Source: RGIG4140 sp045638265 (GTDB taxonomy: Bacteria; Pseudomonadota; Alphaproteobacteria; CAAHEQ01; UBA3637). From it: a stretch of 64,000 nucleotides of DNA. A model generated the notes under the pieces. The model saw only the letters and a program-made list of their open reading frames with translations. It ran no database searches and was not told where the DNA came from. Position 1 is the first letter of the stretch. Each line of letters starts with the position of its first letter. The DNA is taken from the NCBI GenBank assembly GCA_045638265.1, contig JAZUBA010000044.1, forward strand, positions 124,001 to 188,000. Reading direction: 5' to 3'. This document shows, one piece after another, positions 17,814 through 26,591 of this stretch. A program made the translations under genes and the position numbers.

Positions 17814-19316
17814 TTATAATATTACCAATCCACGTGCAAATACATAAATGGCAACCAGAGCGATGATGATAATTGCCAAGCATAATGCTTTTTCCGACTC
17901 GTTAAAACATGGCTCTGTTCTTGGTGTTTTTGTTTCAGCTATGAGTAAAGCACCTTGTTCTTTTCTTGCCCAAATATAAAAAGGTATACCGCAAGCAATA
18001 AAGACGACAGCCATTAATAAATAACTTAATCCGGCAGCATACATTAACCATATTGCATATACGGTACCGAATATACCTGTCATTAAAGCTCCGAAACGAC
18101 TCATGCCGATATTGCTGGGGAAATTATGGTCTTCGCAAATTTTCCATAAATACAAGCAAGAAATGAAATAGGCAGGTAATACCATCACGCCTGTAATTGA
18201 AAGCATTGTATTCCATGCATTACCGGCAAAATACACCAACAACATTGCCAACTGCATTAATCCACTTGTGATAAATAAGGATACGCAAGGAGAACCGGCT
18301 CGATTCTCTTTGGCAAAAAGACGGGGAAAAGAACCATTTTTAGCCATTGCATAAGGCATTTCTGCAACAATCATCGTCCATGATAACCAACTGGCTAAAA
18401 TGGCAATAATCAAACCGATATTCATCAACCAAGCGCCCCATTTACCGACAATACTTTGTAATACGCCTGCGGTTGATGGATTTGGTACCATGGCTAATTG
18501 TTCTTGACTCATTAAACCAAATGGTAAAACAGATAATAAGACATATATAACTAAACATCCCAAATATCCTATAACCGTTGCTTTGCCGACATCATTTTGT
18601 GTTTTTGCTCGTCCGGACAATACAACTGCACCTTCAATACCGATAAAAGCCCATAATGTTACAAGCATCGTGTTTTTAATTTGATTCGGAATATCTCCCA
18701 ACTTTGAAAACTGAGATTCACCCCAAAAATCAAAATCAAATTTATCAAAATTAAAAACAGCTGACACGATAATAATAAATAAGACAAGCGGAACAATTTT
18801 GGCAATGGTTACAATTAAATTAATCATTGTTGCCTGTTTTACACCTCGTAAAACAAGAAAATTAAAAAACCAGATTAAAATAGAGCCACCGATAATGGAA
18901 TATAAATTATTTCCGCCAACAAATACACCAGGGAAAAAATAATTTAACGCATCCATTGTAATAACAGCATAACCGACATTCCCACATATCTGACAAATCC
19001 AATAGCTCCATCCGATATTAAAACCCATATAATTGCCAAATCCTTCTTTGGCATATAAATAAATACCGGTTGTTAAATTTGGTTTTGCATTGGCTAATAT
19101 ACGGAATGTATTGGCAATAAAATACATCCCGATACCGGTAATAAGCCATGCTAAAATAACGGCTCCAACTGCTGCACTTTGAGCCATGTTTTGAGGTAGA
19201 GAAAAGATCCCGCCCCCAATCATTGAACTGACAACAATCCCGGCTAAACCAAATACACCCAAGGTTCCACCGGAAATCATTTTGTCAGAAGCTTTTTCTT
19301 TTTTTTGTTGAGACAT
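17814..19316 (-). CDS. aaxC: Arginine/agmatine (or ornithine) antiporter, APC superfamily
   Basis: A 500-residue membrane protein of the basic amino acid/polyamine antiporter family, with about twelve or more hydrophobic segments. The N-terminal GIVVSSMIGGGIFSLPQNMA is the conserved helix-1 substrate loop of ArcD/AaxC-type exchangers. Immediately upstream in the same orientation is a pyruvoyl-dependent arginine decarboxylase. By analogy with chlamydial aaxB-aaxC, the pair would import arginine, decarboxylate it consuming a proton, and export agmatine. An AAGGAG site precedes the ATG; a hairpin lies between the two genes. Arginine/ornithine exchange is the main alternative. Confidence 0.8.
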   Translation of the reverse strand: MSQQKKEKASDKMISGGTLGVFGLAGIVVSSMIGGGIFSLPQNMAQSAAVGAVILAWLITGIGMYFIANTFRILANAKPNLTTGIYLYAKEGFGNYMGFNIGWSYWICQICGNVGYAVITMDALNYFFPGVFVGGNNLYSIIGGSILIWFFNFLVLRGVKQATMINLIVTIAKIVPLVLFIIIVSAVFNFDKFDFDFWGESQFSKLGDIPNQIKNTMLVTLWAFIGIEGAVVLSGRAKTQNDVGKATVIGYLGCLVIYVLLSVLPFGLMSQEQLAMVPNPSTAGVLQSIVGKWGAWLMNIGLIIAILASWLSWTMIVAEMPYAMAKNGSFPRLFAKENRAGSPCVSLFITSGLMQLAMLLVYFAGNAWNTMLSITGVMVLPAYFISCLYLWKICEDHNFPSNIGMSRFGALMTGIFGTVYAIWLMYAAGLSYLLMAVVFIACGIPFYIWARKEQGALLIAETKTPRTEPCFNESEKALCLAIIIIALVAIYVFARGLVIL

Positions 19317-19335
19317 TTTTCACTCCTTATAATAA

Positions 19336-19367
19336 GAAAAAGGACGGAAACAATACCCGTCCTTTTC
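19336..19367 (-). terminator. Intra-operon hairpin between aaxB and aaxC
   Basis: On the minus strand AAAAGGACGG pairs with CCGTCCTTTT (arms 19357-19366 and 19338-19347), and the 3' arm ends in five Ts. It starts about 12 bases after the decarboxylase stop. It may be a terminator with read-through or an RNA 3'-end stabiliser, lowering antiporter expression relative to the enzyme. Confidence 0.65.
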
Positions 19368-19377
19368 CGTTTTTGTC

Positions 19378-19965
19378 TTATTTACTCCACTCAACTGCCG
19401 GAGCATATTCAAAATTTAAGAAACCCAAGGCAGTTAATGAATATCCGAAAGCTTTTGTGATGTTGACATAGTTATGGAAAAATTGAAAATCACTATGTTG
19501 TTCAACACCTCGAATCTCTAATTCATGATTAAGTGATTTTTTTAACCACATTTGTGCGTGAGCCTGTGCAATTTCATCATCAATAAATGTATCAAAATAT
19601 TCAACGTATTCTGCTGCCCAACCGCCGATGAAGTTGTTGTTTTTATCTTTACCCCAAACAATGCCGACTCCGGTTGCTACGGCTTTGTGTTCTTCTCGTC
19701 TGGCTCCGTTTCCTGCCATAATGACTTCTAAAACAGCACCGTGTTTAAATGTATGTGCAACATCATCTACCGGTACAATATTCCCAAATAATTCAGGAGG
19801 GAGAACCGATGTATATGGGACAACGTTAAAATCTTGAATTTTGGCTTCTAATAGAGCCGAATCGTAACAAAAAGTTTCAAACGGTTGTGGTGGAATACCA
19901 TCATCTGCCTGACCGGCACCTGCTGTATGAAATGCCAAAGTCGGATATCTTGTTCCTACTGTCAT
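19378..19965 (-). CDS. aaxB: Pyruvoyl-dependent arginine decarboxylase
   Basis: This enzyme converts arginine to agmatine and CO2 and makes its pyruvoyl cofactor by self-cleavage. At 195 residues it has the length of the chlamydial enzyme, and the processing site is VVPYT52-S53-VLPPELFG, where Ser53 would become the pyruvoyl group. Chlamydial AaxB is known to cleave at Thr52-Ser53. GNGARREEHKAVATGVG and FIGGWAAEYVEYFD downstream also match the PvlArgDC family. AAAGGAGAAATT precedes the ATG. The antiporter lies downstream on the same strand. Acid resistance or arginine depletion is the inferred role. Confidence 0.9.
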   Translation of the reverse strand: MTVGTRYPTLAFHTAGAGQADDGIPPQPFETFCYDSALLEAKIQDFNVVPYTSVLPPELFGNIVPVDDVAHTFKHGAVLEVIMAGNGARREEHKAVATGVGIVWGKDKNNNFIGGWAAEYVEYFDTFIDDEIAQAHAQMWLKKSLNHELEIRGVEQHSDFQFFHNYVNITKAFGYSLTALGFLNFEYAPAVEWSK

Positions 19966-20207
19966 TTAATTTCTCCTTTATAATCTAATATTAAAACAAG
20001 TAATTGCATTACTGCCTTTTTGATATAATTCAATCTACTTTAAATTCAATAAAATGTACGCAAAAGTCTATCATATTCAGATATTTATTTATCGCATTAT
20101 GCACTTTTGAATAGATTGAAGAATAAAAAAAACAAGCCCATATCCGTAGGGACGGGACAATATCCCGTATCATTTTTTAACAATCATTATCAAAAGGAGA
20201 CTATATT

Positions 20208-20528
20208 ATGAAAAAATTAATTATTCCCGCTCTTATTCTTGGTGCTGTTTTAACAGCTCCGTTTGTACAGGCAGAAACAATGAAAGGTAAAGTTGTTTCT
20301 AAACAAAATAATGTATTACATGTTCAAGGAGAAGGTTCGCAAAATCCGACAACTTTAAAAACAACAGATGATACAGATTATTTTGTAAAGAAAAAAATTA
20401 AAAAAGACCATTCCAAATATGATCGCAAAATGATGCCTGAAACAGATGAAATTGTTGAAATCATTTATTCAGTTGATCCTAAAACAAACGAATTGATTAT
20501 TGAAGAACTTGTTATGATTATTGATTAA
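20208..20528 (+). CDS. Small secreted protein of unknown function
   Basis: A 106-residue protein with a clear signal peptide (MKKLIIPALILGAVLTAPFVQA, cut before ETMKG) and an AAAAGGAGA ribosome site. The mature 84 residues are charged, with a KKKIKKDHSKYDRK patch and a valine/isoleucine-rich C-terminus. The start MKGKVVSKQNNVLHVQ suggests a small beta-strand fold such as a DUF5666/OB-like domain, but the match is weak. It diverges from aaxB and ends in a strong terminator. Confidence 0.7.
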   Translation: MKKLIIPALILGAVLTAPFVQAETMKGKVVSKQNNVLHVQGEGSQNPTTLKTTDDTDYFVKKKIKKDHSKYDRKMMPETDEIVEIIYSVDPKTNELIIEELVMIID

Positions 20529-20537
20529 TTAAATAAA

Positions 20538-20584
20538 ATCCCCGTTATGAAATATATAAAAGTTTTTTAACGGGGATTGTTTTA
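20538..20584. terminator. Bidirectional terminator
   Basis: AATCCCCGTTA (20538-20548) pairs with TAACGGGGATT (20568-20578) across a 19-base loop and is followed by a T-rich run. It separates two convergent genes. Confidence 0.8.
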
Positions 20585-20591
20585 TCTTTTT

Positions 20592-22871
20592 TTACATTAC
20601 ACAATAACCGTTTTCAAATTTACGATTAACACACCGCATGCATTCTTCCTCTGTTGTTGGAACAGGCGTTGTGATGTTACAACTGTAACATTCTTTCGTT
20701 GAAGTTTTTTCAAACATACCGTTTGGACAAGTTATGCGGGTGCAATATTGATCTTTTTTTTCTCTATTCGGACAAGATCTATTACAATTAGCTGCTGTTG
20801 CTTGTTGGGCTTGTGTTTCAATACCACCGGTAACATTGGTAGATGTATCGCAAGAATAACAGACACCAGTCCAATCCCAAATGGGTTTGTTTTCATAAAT
20901 TGTACCTTCAACACCACACAAAATACACCGTTTGTGATACGTGTTGTTGAGTATTCTTTTTGGACATATTGCCGTACAAGAAGTTGTGTCGGTCATTTCA
21001 ATGCTGGTTGTATCATCGCAGGAATAACAGGTGTTATTTTTGCCTCTTAATGGCTTATCTTCAGGGCAATTTTGCAAAATACAGGCTGTTCCTTTCAATT
21101 CTCTATCAGGACATACAGAACAGTTTTCTGTTACACCGCTAACACTGACAGCAACACCCGTATCACATGCATAGCAAGTTCCTGTGGCACTTCTTAATGG
21201 TTTGTCTGCCGGACATTTGTCTCGGCAAGCGCCGTCTTGATCTAGGATTTGATTTGTATTTGGACAAATGGAAAGAACACAATACTGATCCATTTTTTGT
21301 CTGTTGGGACAGAGCCGATTGCAATTTGCTTCCGTTGATTGACGAGCCTCCGTTTCTGTGCCACCACTAAAACGTGTCGGATCATCACAGGCATAACATT
21401 TTCCAGTCCAATCCCAAACGGGTTTGTCTTCATAAATTGTATCTTTTGCACCACATAAAATACAGCGTTTATGATAAGTATTATTTAATATCCGATTCGG
21501 ACAAGTCGTTGTACAAGATGTTGTATCTGCCATTTCAATGCTGGCTGTATCATCACAGGCATAACAGGTATTGTTTTTGCCTCTCAAGGGTTTGTTTTCT
21601 GGACAAGTCGGTAAAATACAGGCTGTTCCTTTCAATTCTCTGTCAGGGCAGATAGAACAATTTTCTGTTACACCGCTAACACTGACAGCTACTTCGGTAT
21701 CACAAGCATAACAGGTTCCAGTGGCACTTCTTAATGGTTTGTCTGCTGGACAATCCGCATGACAAAGTCCGTCTTGATCTAATGTATACCCCGCCAAAGG
21801 ACATGTCGCCAAAACGCAATATTCTCCTATTTTAATGCGATTAAAACAAGCTTTATTACAATTTGCTGCTGTTGCTTGTTGTGCTGCTGTTTCGCCACCT
21901 CCACTAATTCGTGTTGTTGAGGTGCAGGAATAACAAGTTCCATTATAATCCCATATCGGTTTATCAGAAACACTTGTTCCTTCAACGCCACACAAAATAC
22001 ATCGTTTGTGATGGTTGTTGTTTAAATAGCGTTTTGGACAAACAACCGAACAACTGTCTGGATTGGTTAATGCAATGCCTCCGGCATAATCACAGGCATA
22101 ACAAGTTCCGTTACTACCCATAAGTGGTTTTTCAGGTGGGCAACAATTACCGCTACGGTTACAACATTTACCATCTTCAGTAATACTGGCACAACAATAG
22201 TCACCAACAATATAATCTTTTTGACAACAAACCATCCAACGGGAATCATCGTAATCTTTTACACATTGTTCAGTGTTTGTGCAATAACTTTCGCACAATC
22301 CAGTTTCTGAATTACAAGAGCCACATTTGCAATCATTTTCATGTCGACAACGCATAATTTCGTGCCGCTCTTCTTCTTCCATTTCATCAGGTTGAATTAA
22401 ATCTTTATGAAACTCATATGCCAACTCAACTGTTTCACCTTCCTCACAAACAGATACATCTCCCTCAAATGGTGTAATATTTACAAATGTTGAAAATGGT
22501 GCATTCCAATTTGACTGTAAAATTTGCTTACATACATCAGATGGTACATTGGATACAAATATTTCAAAGAAATCAAGAAATTGAGGGTGCATTCGGGCTT
22601 GTATCGGATAGCCTGTACGCATAACATTTCCCATTTCCATTTCTATATCACCGATATGATTGTTTTCAATTAATTGGTTCATACGAAATGAAATGTCATT
22701 CACCCGAATGTTTAATTCATTAATGGTTTCGTTGGCTTGATATTTGTTAAATGCGTAGCGATAGCCCTGAATAGCACCGATTGAAAGGACGCCAACAACC
22801 GCTAAAACACCAAGCATTTCTAGCATAGAACGACCATGTTCTAATTGTTTAAAACATTTTATGATTCGCAT
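20592..22871 (-). CDS. Second cysteine-rich prepilin-like protein with triplicated modules
   Basis: This 759-residue protein has the same N-terminal architecture as the one at 1349-4027: leader to G13, then RSMLEMLGVLAVVGVLS with Glu at +5, and the shared block IQGYxYAxxKxxANxxxNExNxR. After a pilin-like region (to about 170) come cysteine modules. From about residue 240 a 179-residue module repeats, one diverged copy then two close ones, each containing KPLRSATGTCYACD, NTYHKRCILCG and CPNRxKxDQYC. The protein is probably processed by a prepilin peptidase and exposed at the surface, rich in disulfides. No pilus assembly genes lie nearby. The upstream region holds half-site GTTGCAATT on the minus strand (22936-22928), shared with the palindromes at 1140 and 1281. 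Confidence 0.75.
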   Translation of the reverse strand: MRIIKCFKQLEHGRSMLEMLGVLAVVGVLSIGAIQGYRYAFNKYQANETINELNIRVNDISFRMNQLIENNHIGDIEMEMGNVMRTGYPIQARMHPQFLDFFEIFVSNVPSDVCKQILQSNWNAPFSTFVNITPFEGDVSVCEEGETVELAYEFHKDLIQPDEMEEEERHEIMRCRHENDCKCGSCNSETGLCESYCTNTEQCVKDYDDSRWMVCCQKDYIVGDYCCASITEDGKCCNRSGNCCPPEKPLMGSNGTCYACDYAGGIALTNPDSCSVVCPKRYLNNNHHKRCILCGVEGTSVSDKPIWDYNGTCYSCTSTTRISGGGETAAQQATAANCNKACFNRIKIGEYCVLATCPLAGYTLDQDGLCHADCPADKPLRSATGTCYACDTEVAVSVSGVTENCSICPDRELKGTACILPTCPENKPLRGKNNTCYACDDTASIEMADTTSCTTTCPNRILNNTYHKRCILCGAKDTIYEDKPVWDWTGKCYACDDPTRFSGGTETEARQSTEANCNRLCPNRQKMDQYCVLSICPNTNQILDQDGACRDKCPADKPLRSATGTCYACDTGVAVSVSGVTENCSVCPDRELKGTACILQNCPEDKPLRGKNNTCYSCDDTTSIEMTDTTSCTAICPKRILNNTYHKRCILCGVEGTIYENKPIWDWTGVCYSCDTSTNVTGGIETQAQQATAANCNRSCPNREKKDQYCTRITCPNGMFEKTSTKECYSCNITTPVPTTEEECMRCVNRKFENGYCVM
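20640..22140. repeat. 537-bp repeat in the prepilin-like gene (about 2.7 copies)
   Basis: Matching sequence recurs with a 537-base period (for example near 21196 and 21733). It encodes the 179-residue cysteine module. Two copies are close; the N-terminal-most copy is more diverged. Confidence 0.8.
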
Positions 22872-23062
22872 GTTAGCTCCTTTTTTAATGGAATTAATAA
22901 TTAGTTATTTTAATTGAATGTGTATAAAATTGCAACATTTTTTTATAATTTAAAATATCTTTTAATTTTTTTTATATTTTATGTTATCGTCTTGTTTATC
23001 ATATTTTTTCTGCTTTGTCATTTTGAAACTCCTTGCATACAAATCTGTATTTAATTGATATC

Positions 23063-23097
23063 AAAAAAGAACGCATCATTTTAATGCGTTCTTTTTT
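23063..23097 (-). terminator. Terminator of the HIT gene
   Basis: AAAAAAGAACGCAT (23063-23076) pairs with ATGCGTTCTTTTTT (23084-23097) around a 7-base loop, just beyond the HIT-gene stop. Confidence 0.85.
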
Positions 23098-23108
23098 GTA
23101 AAAATAGA

Positions 23109-23465
23109 TTATAAATGATCGGTTGATAAAGGTTCTCCGCCTAAAATATGAACATGTAAGTGAGGAACTTCTTGACCACTGTTTTTGCCAGAATTGAAAA
23201 CCAGACGATAGCCATCTTCTTGTAAGCCCAGTTTTTCTGCCGTCCGAACAATCGCTCTCATATATCCCGCAATTTCGGGAGCGGTTGAATGTTCAATGAA
23301 ATCGGCAAAATTAACAACCATTGCTTTTGGTATAACAAGTGCGTGAATTTTTGCTTTTGGTGCAATATCATAAAATGCCAAAGCAAATTCATCTTCATAA
23401 ATCGGGTTTGTCGGAATTTCTCCTCTTAAAATTTTAGCAAAAGCATTATCTGAATTATATTCCAT
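23109..23465 (-). CDS. HIT-family (Hint-like) nucleotide-binding hydrolase
   Basis: Start chosen at 23465 (MEYNSDNAF), preceded by AAAGGAGAA; the longer open frame to 23660 is unsupported. The resulting 118 residues match the histidine triad family, which hydrolyses nucleotide phosphoramidates such as AMP-NH2 or AMP-lysine. The active site is H102-L-H104-V-H106-ILGG, and the N-terminal FAKILRGEIPTNPIYEDE is the usual Hint beginning. It is cytoplasmic and diverges from the DUF2066 gene across about 90 bases. Confidence 0.92.
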   Translation of the reverse strand: MEYNSDNAFAKILRGEIPTNPIYEDEFALAFYDIAPKAKIHALVIPKAMVVNFADFIEHSTAPEIAGYMRAIVRTAEKLGLQEDGYRLVFNSGKNSGQEVPHLHVHILGGEPLSTDHL

Positions 23466-23556
23466 GTGTTCTCCTTTCTTTTTAGTTGCTTTTTTTATTT
23501 CTTTTGCTAAAATACCATTGACAGCAAAAAGGTTCAACGAAAAAAAAGGATTTTTT

Positions 23557-24684
23557 ATGAAAAAAAATGTTAAGTGTTTTGTTTCTTTATTATTTTTAAG
23601 TTTGTTTTTTATAACGCCTGCATTTTGTGCTGATTTGTTTGTAATGACGGATATTCCCATCTACGGTGAAGCAAAAACGGCTTCTGAAGCGCGTGAAAAA
23701 GCCTTAACTATCGGTAAAAAGCAAGCTTTTGTGGATTTGTTGGATACCATTGTTTCTAAACAAGACAGAAGTAAAGTTGTTATAGAAGAAGATACGATGA
23801 TAGAATCGTTTGTATCGGATGTTTCCGTAGATAATGAGAAAGCAAGCTCTACAACATATTACGGCTCGTTGACGGTTCGATTTAAGGCTCCTGAAATTCG
23901 GCAGTTTTTAGAAACGACAAATGTATCATTTTTGGCAAGATTGCCTCAGCCGTTTTTAATTTTACCGGTTTATCAGAATGAACGTGGTATTCAAATTTTA
24001 TCAGAAAATAATCCGATGGTAAATATTGTTCGTAATCAAATGCCTGCGACTCGTTTGTTTCAGTTTAAAACATTGCAGGGAGATGATAAAGATATAGCAG
24101 CTGCCAATGCGGGGGTTATTGAGCATAATAATCAGGCATTGAAAGCATTGGCCGGTAAAAATTTTGTTTCACAAATTTTAATCTTGAAAATTCAGAAACA
24201 AGGTATTCAATACACCGTTTCCACAGAAGTATGGCCAAAAGGAGCTGCTCCTGAAGCGGAAATTAATTTTACAATAACGGATGACAGAGATTCGGAATCT
24301 CGTGTTTGTGCCGATTTAATTCATGATGCCGTACGTGCTATGTCAAAAAAATGGTTGTATTTAGCTCAAAATTCAACTCATCCGATAACGGTTTATCAAG
24401 TATATGCTCCGATTGAAAAAATATCTGATTTATCTAAAATGAAACAAAAACTAACAAAGTTGAATTTTGCTGATAAAGTGGATATTAAAGGATTTTCCAA
24501 TAAAAAACTGGCGGTTGATTTTCATTATCGGGGTGGAGTTGGTGAGTTAGGTGAAAAATTAAGATTAAATAATTTAATTTTAACGGCGGTTGCAGATGAA
24601 AATGGTCAAATGATGTATTTATTGACCGAACCGAATAAGGGATTGGCAGAACCGACAGAGGCAGATATACAGACAATACAATAA
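23557..24684 (+). CDS. DUF2066 family exported protein
   Basis: Start chosen at 23557, where AAAAGGA precedes ATG and a signal peptide follows (MKKNVKCFVSLLFLSLFFITPAFC). The 375-residue protein resembles DUF2066, a periplasmic or membrane-associated family of unknown function seen upstream of PerM-type permeases and hdaA in Alphaproteobacteria. An early AxxREKALTIGKKQAFVDLL helix and the C-terminal strand-rich half fit. It leads directly into the permease gene (15-base gap) and hdaA, so one operon is likely. Confidence 0.8.
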   Translation: MKKNVKCFVSLLFLSLFFITPAFCADLFVMTDIPIYGEAKTASEAREKALTIGKKQAFVDLLDTIVSKQDRSKVVIEEDTMIESFVSDVSVDNEKASSTTYYGSLTVRFKAPEIRQFLETTNVSFLARLPQPFLILPVYQNERGIQILSENNPMVNIVRNQMPATRLFQFKTLQGDDKDIAAANAGVIEHNNQALKALAGKNFVSQILILKIQKQGIQYTVSTEVWPKGAAPEAEINFTITDDRDSESRVCADLIHDAVRAMSKKWLYLAQNSTHPITVYQVYAPIEKISDLSKMKQKLTKLNFADKVDIKGFSNKKLAVDFHYRGGVGELGEKLRLNNLILTAVADENGQMMYLLTEPNKGLAEPTEADIQTIQ

Positions 24685-24699
24685 AGGAGTTACTTTAAT

Positions 24700-25794
24700 A
24701 TGAGAGATTTTGCAAAAAAATGGCTGACAAAAGAACATAAAGCTTTTTTAATCGTTGCTTTTGTTTTGTTTTTGTTAGGATGGTTCGCTTATCACATTTC
24801 AAGCATTTTATTGCCTTTTGTTTTGGCATTTGTTTTTGCTTATTTATTACATCCGGCTGTTGTTGCTCTTGAAAAAAAACGATTTCCCCGTTGGTTAGCA
24901 ACATCGGTTGTAATGGCTTTGTTTGTTGTTTTTATTTTGGGTGTTTTCTTGATTGTTGTTCCTATTTTGCAAACACAAATCTTTGCTTTGGTGGCAAAAT
25001 TACCGGCTGTTGTTCAAAAAATATGGAATCATATTCAGCAACTTATTATTTACACCAAAGAAACAATTACACCTGAACAATTAAGTGATATTTCTAATAC
25101 AGTTTCTAAAACAGTACTGTCAGTTGCAAATTCTGTTGTTGCGGGTATTGTTAAGTTTGTTTCAGGTGGTGTTGTATTCTTTAATTTGGTTTCCATGTTT
25201 ATGATTACCCCGATTATTTTGTTTTATATTTTGCGTGATTGGAGAGGAGTTGAAAGTCAAATGTCAGATTTTGTGCCGAAAAAATATAAAAAAGATTTAG
25301 GCGGATTGTGGCAGGAAATCAATAATGTTTTATCCGGTTTCATTCGTGGACAGTCTATGGTTTGTCTGTTCTTGGGTATTTTTTACGGTATCGGGCTTTC
25401 ACTTGTCGGATTAGAATCGGGTTTGCTTGTCGGATTTTTGGCTGGTGTGTTATCATTTATTCCATATTTTGGATTTTTGACAGGCATTGTTTTAAGTGTT
25501 ATTTTAGGCATTTCAATGGATGCTTCTTTGGGACAATGGATTGGTATCGCCATTGTGTTTATGTTGGGACAAATTTTAGAAGGATACGTTTTAACGCCTA
25601 AATTAGTTGGTGATAAAGTAGGCTTGCATCCTGTATGGGTAATTTTTGCTTTGTTTGCCGGAGGTGTTTTGTGTGGTTTTGTCGGTATTTTAATCGCTGT
25701 CCCTGTTGCTGCCGTTATTGGGGTGGTTATTAGAAGATTATTAAAATGGTATCATACCTCTCCGATATATTTAGGAAAATCAAAGGAAAAATAA
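24700..25794 (+). CDS. AI-2E/PerM family membrane protein
   Basis: A 364-residue polytopic inner-membrane protein of the UPF0118/AI-2E exporter family (PerM, YdiK, TqsA group). Hydrophobic segments flank a long amphipathic region (about 80-150). GFLAGVLSFIPYFGFLTG and the C-terminal LTPKLVGDKVGLHPVWVIFALFAGG are family signatures. The family has been linked to signal export and ion transport; the substrate here is unknown. It lies between the DUF2066 gene and hdaA, with the hdaA start directly after its stop. Confidence 0.88.
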   Translation: MRDFAKKWLTKEHKAFLIVAFVLFLLGWFAYHISSILLPFVLAFVFAYLLHPAVVALEKKRFPRWLATSVVMALFVVFILGVFLIVVPILQTQIFALVAKLPAVVQKIWNHIQQLIIYTKETITPEQLSDISNTVSKTVLSVANSVVAGIVKFVSGGVVFFNLVSMFMITPIILFYILRDWRGVESQMSDFVPKKYKKDLGGLWQEINNVLSGFIRGQSMVCLFLGIFYGIGLSLVGLESGLLVGFLAGVLSFIPYFGFLTGIVLSVILGISMDASLGQWIGIAIVFMLGQILEGYVLTPKLVGDKVGLHPVWVIFALFAGGVLCGFVGILIAVPVAAVIGVVIRRLLKWYHTSPIYLGKSKEK

Positions 25795-26496
25795 ATGTCG
25801 GAGCAACTTGCTTTTTCTTTAACATATCGTCCGGCATTCGGTCGTAGTGATTTTTTGGTTTCATCTTGTAATCAAGAAGCAGTGGCATGGATAGATAAAT
25901 ATCCGAATTGGTCAACCAATGCGTTGGTTATTTGTGGTGAAAAAGGTAGTGGTAAGTCTCATTTGGCTTCTATTTTTTCACAAGTACAAATTGATGCTTC
26001 AGCTTTAACTGTTGATTATGCACTTTCTGAAACAGCCAACAAAGTTGTTGTTGAAGATGTTGATTTTTTGCGTGATGAAAATGCCCTGTTTCATTTGTAT
26101 AATAATTTAACGGCAAGAAACGGAGCTTTGTTAATGACGGCAACTCGCATGCCGATGTTTCGTTTAAAAGATTTGCAATCACGCTTTAATTCCGTACCGA
26201 AAGTTTTTATTTCTATGCCGGATGAAGAATTATTGGGTGCGGTTTTGACAAAGGCTTTTTATGATAAACATTTGTTGATAGATTTAAAAGTTGTTGACTA
26301 TGCGTTGGCTCGTATTCCACGTTCATTTGAAGTGATACAACGTTTAATAGAAGAAGCGGATACGTTGTCATTACAACGAAAACAACGGATTACCATTCCT
26401 TTAATGCGACAAGTAATTGAACAGGTTTTAACAGTTAAAAAGGAACAAAACGAACAACCTGATTTGTTTGATAATACTTTTGGTCAGTTGTTTTAA
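25795..26496 (+). CDS. hdaA: DnaA-related regulator HdaA
   Basis: HdaA is a AAA+ protein that, with the sliding clamp, stimulates ATP hydrolysis by DnaA and so restrains replication initiation. The 233-residue protein has Walker A GEKGSGKS (48-55) and a Walker B-like VVVEDVDFL (84-92), then a short lid. It lacks the DnaA DNA-binding domain IV. The N-terminal QLAFSLTYRP contains a clamp-binding-like segment (QLAF). The position after a PerM-type permease is common in Alphaproteobacteria. It has no gap to the preceding gene, and a terminator follows. Confidence 0.87.
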   Translation: MSEQLAFSLTYRPAFGRSDFLVSSCNQEAVAWIDKYPNWSTNALVICGEKGSGKSHLASIFSQVQIDASALTVDYALSETANKVVVEDVDFLRDENALFHLYNNLTARNGALLMTATRMPMFRLKDLQSRFNSVPKVFISMPDEELLGAVLTKAFYDKHLLIDLKVVDYALARIPRSFEVIQRLIEEADTLSLQRKQRITIPLMRQVIEQVLTVKKEQNEQPDLFDNTFGQLF

Positions 26497-26529
26497 AACC
26501 TTATTTTAAATGCTGAATTAATCCAAAAC

Positions 26530-26560
26530 AGACAAGAGAAAAAGCTTGTCTTTTTTGTTT
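26530..26560 (+). terminator. Terminator after hdaA
   Basis: AGACAAG (26530-26536) pairs with CTTGTCT (26545-26551) and is followed by a T-run. The 3' arm overlaps the candidate -35 of ftsK. Confidence 0.75.
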
Positions 26561-26573
26561 TTTTGGTTATACT
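26546..26573 (+). promoter_or_regulatory. Candidate ftsK promoter
   Basis: TTGTCT (26546-26551) and TATACT (26568-26573) are 16 bases apart, 18 bases before the ftsK start. The -35 lies inside the hdaA terminator hairpin. Confidence 0.5.
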
Positions 26574-26591
26574 GTTTGTAGAGAGGATAAT

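Noticed and set aside
20145..20170. GGGACGGGAC...TCCCGT hairpin upstream of the small secreted protein, as a dispersed repeat element or riboswitch
   Set aside because: Only one short copy with a six-base stem is seen in the window, which is too weak to name.
1349..22871. Ordinary type IV pilus or type II secretion locus
   Set aside because: No assembly ATPase, secretin, inner-membrane platform or prepilin peptidase gene is present in the window; only the prepilin-type N-termini are.
23466..23660. 65-residue N-terminal extension of the HIT protein
   Set aside because: It lacks a ribosome site, exceeds the family length and overlaps the divergent DUF2066 signal-peptide region; the start at 23465 has AAAGGAG.
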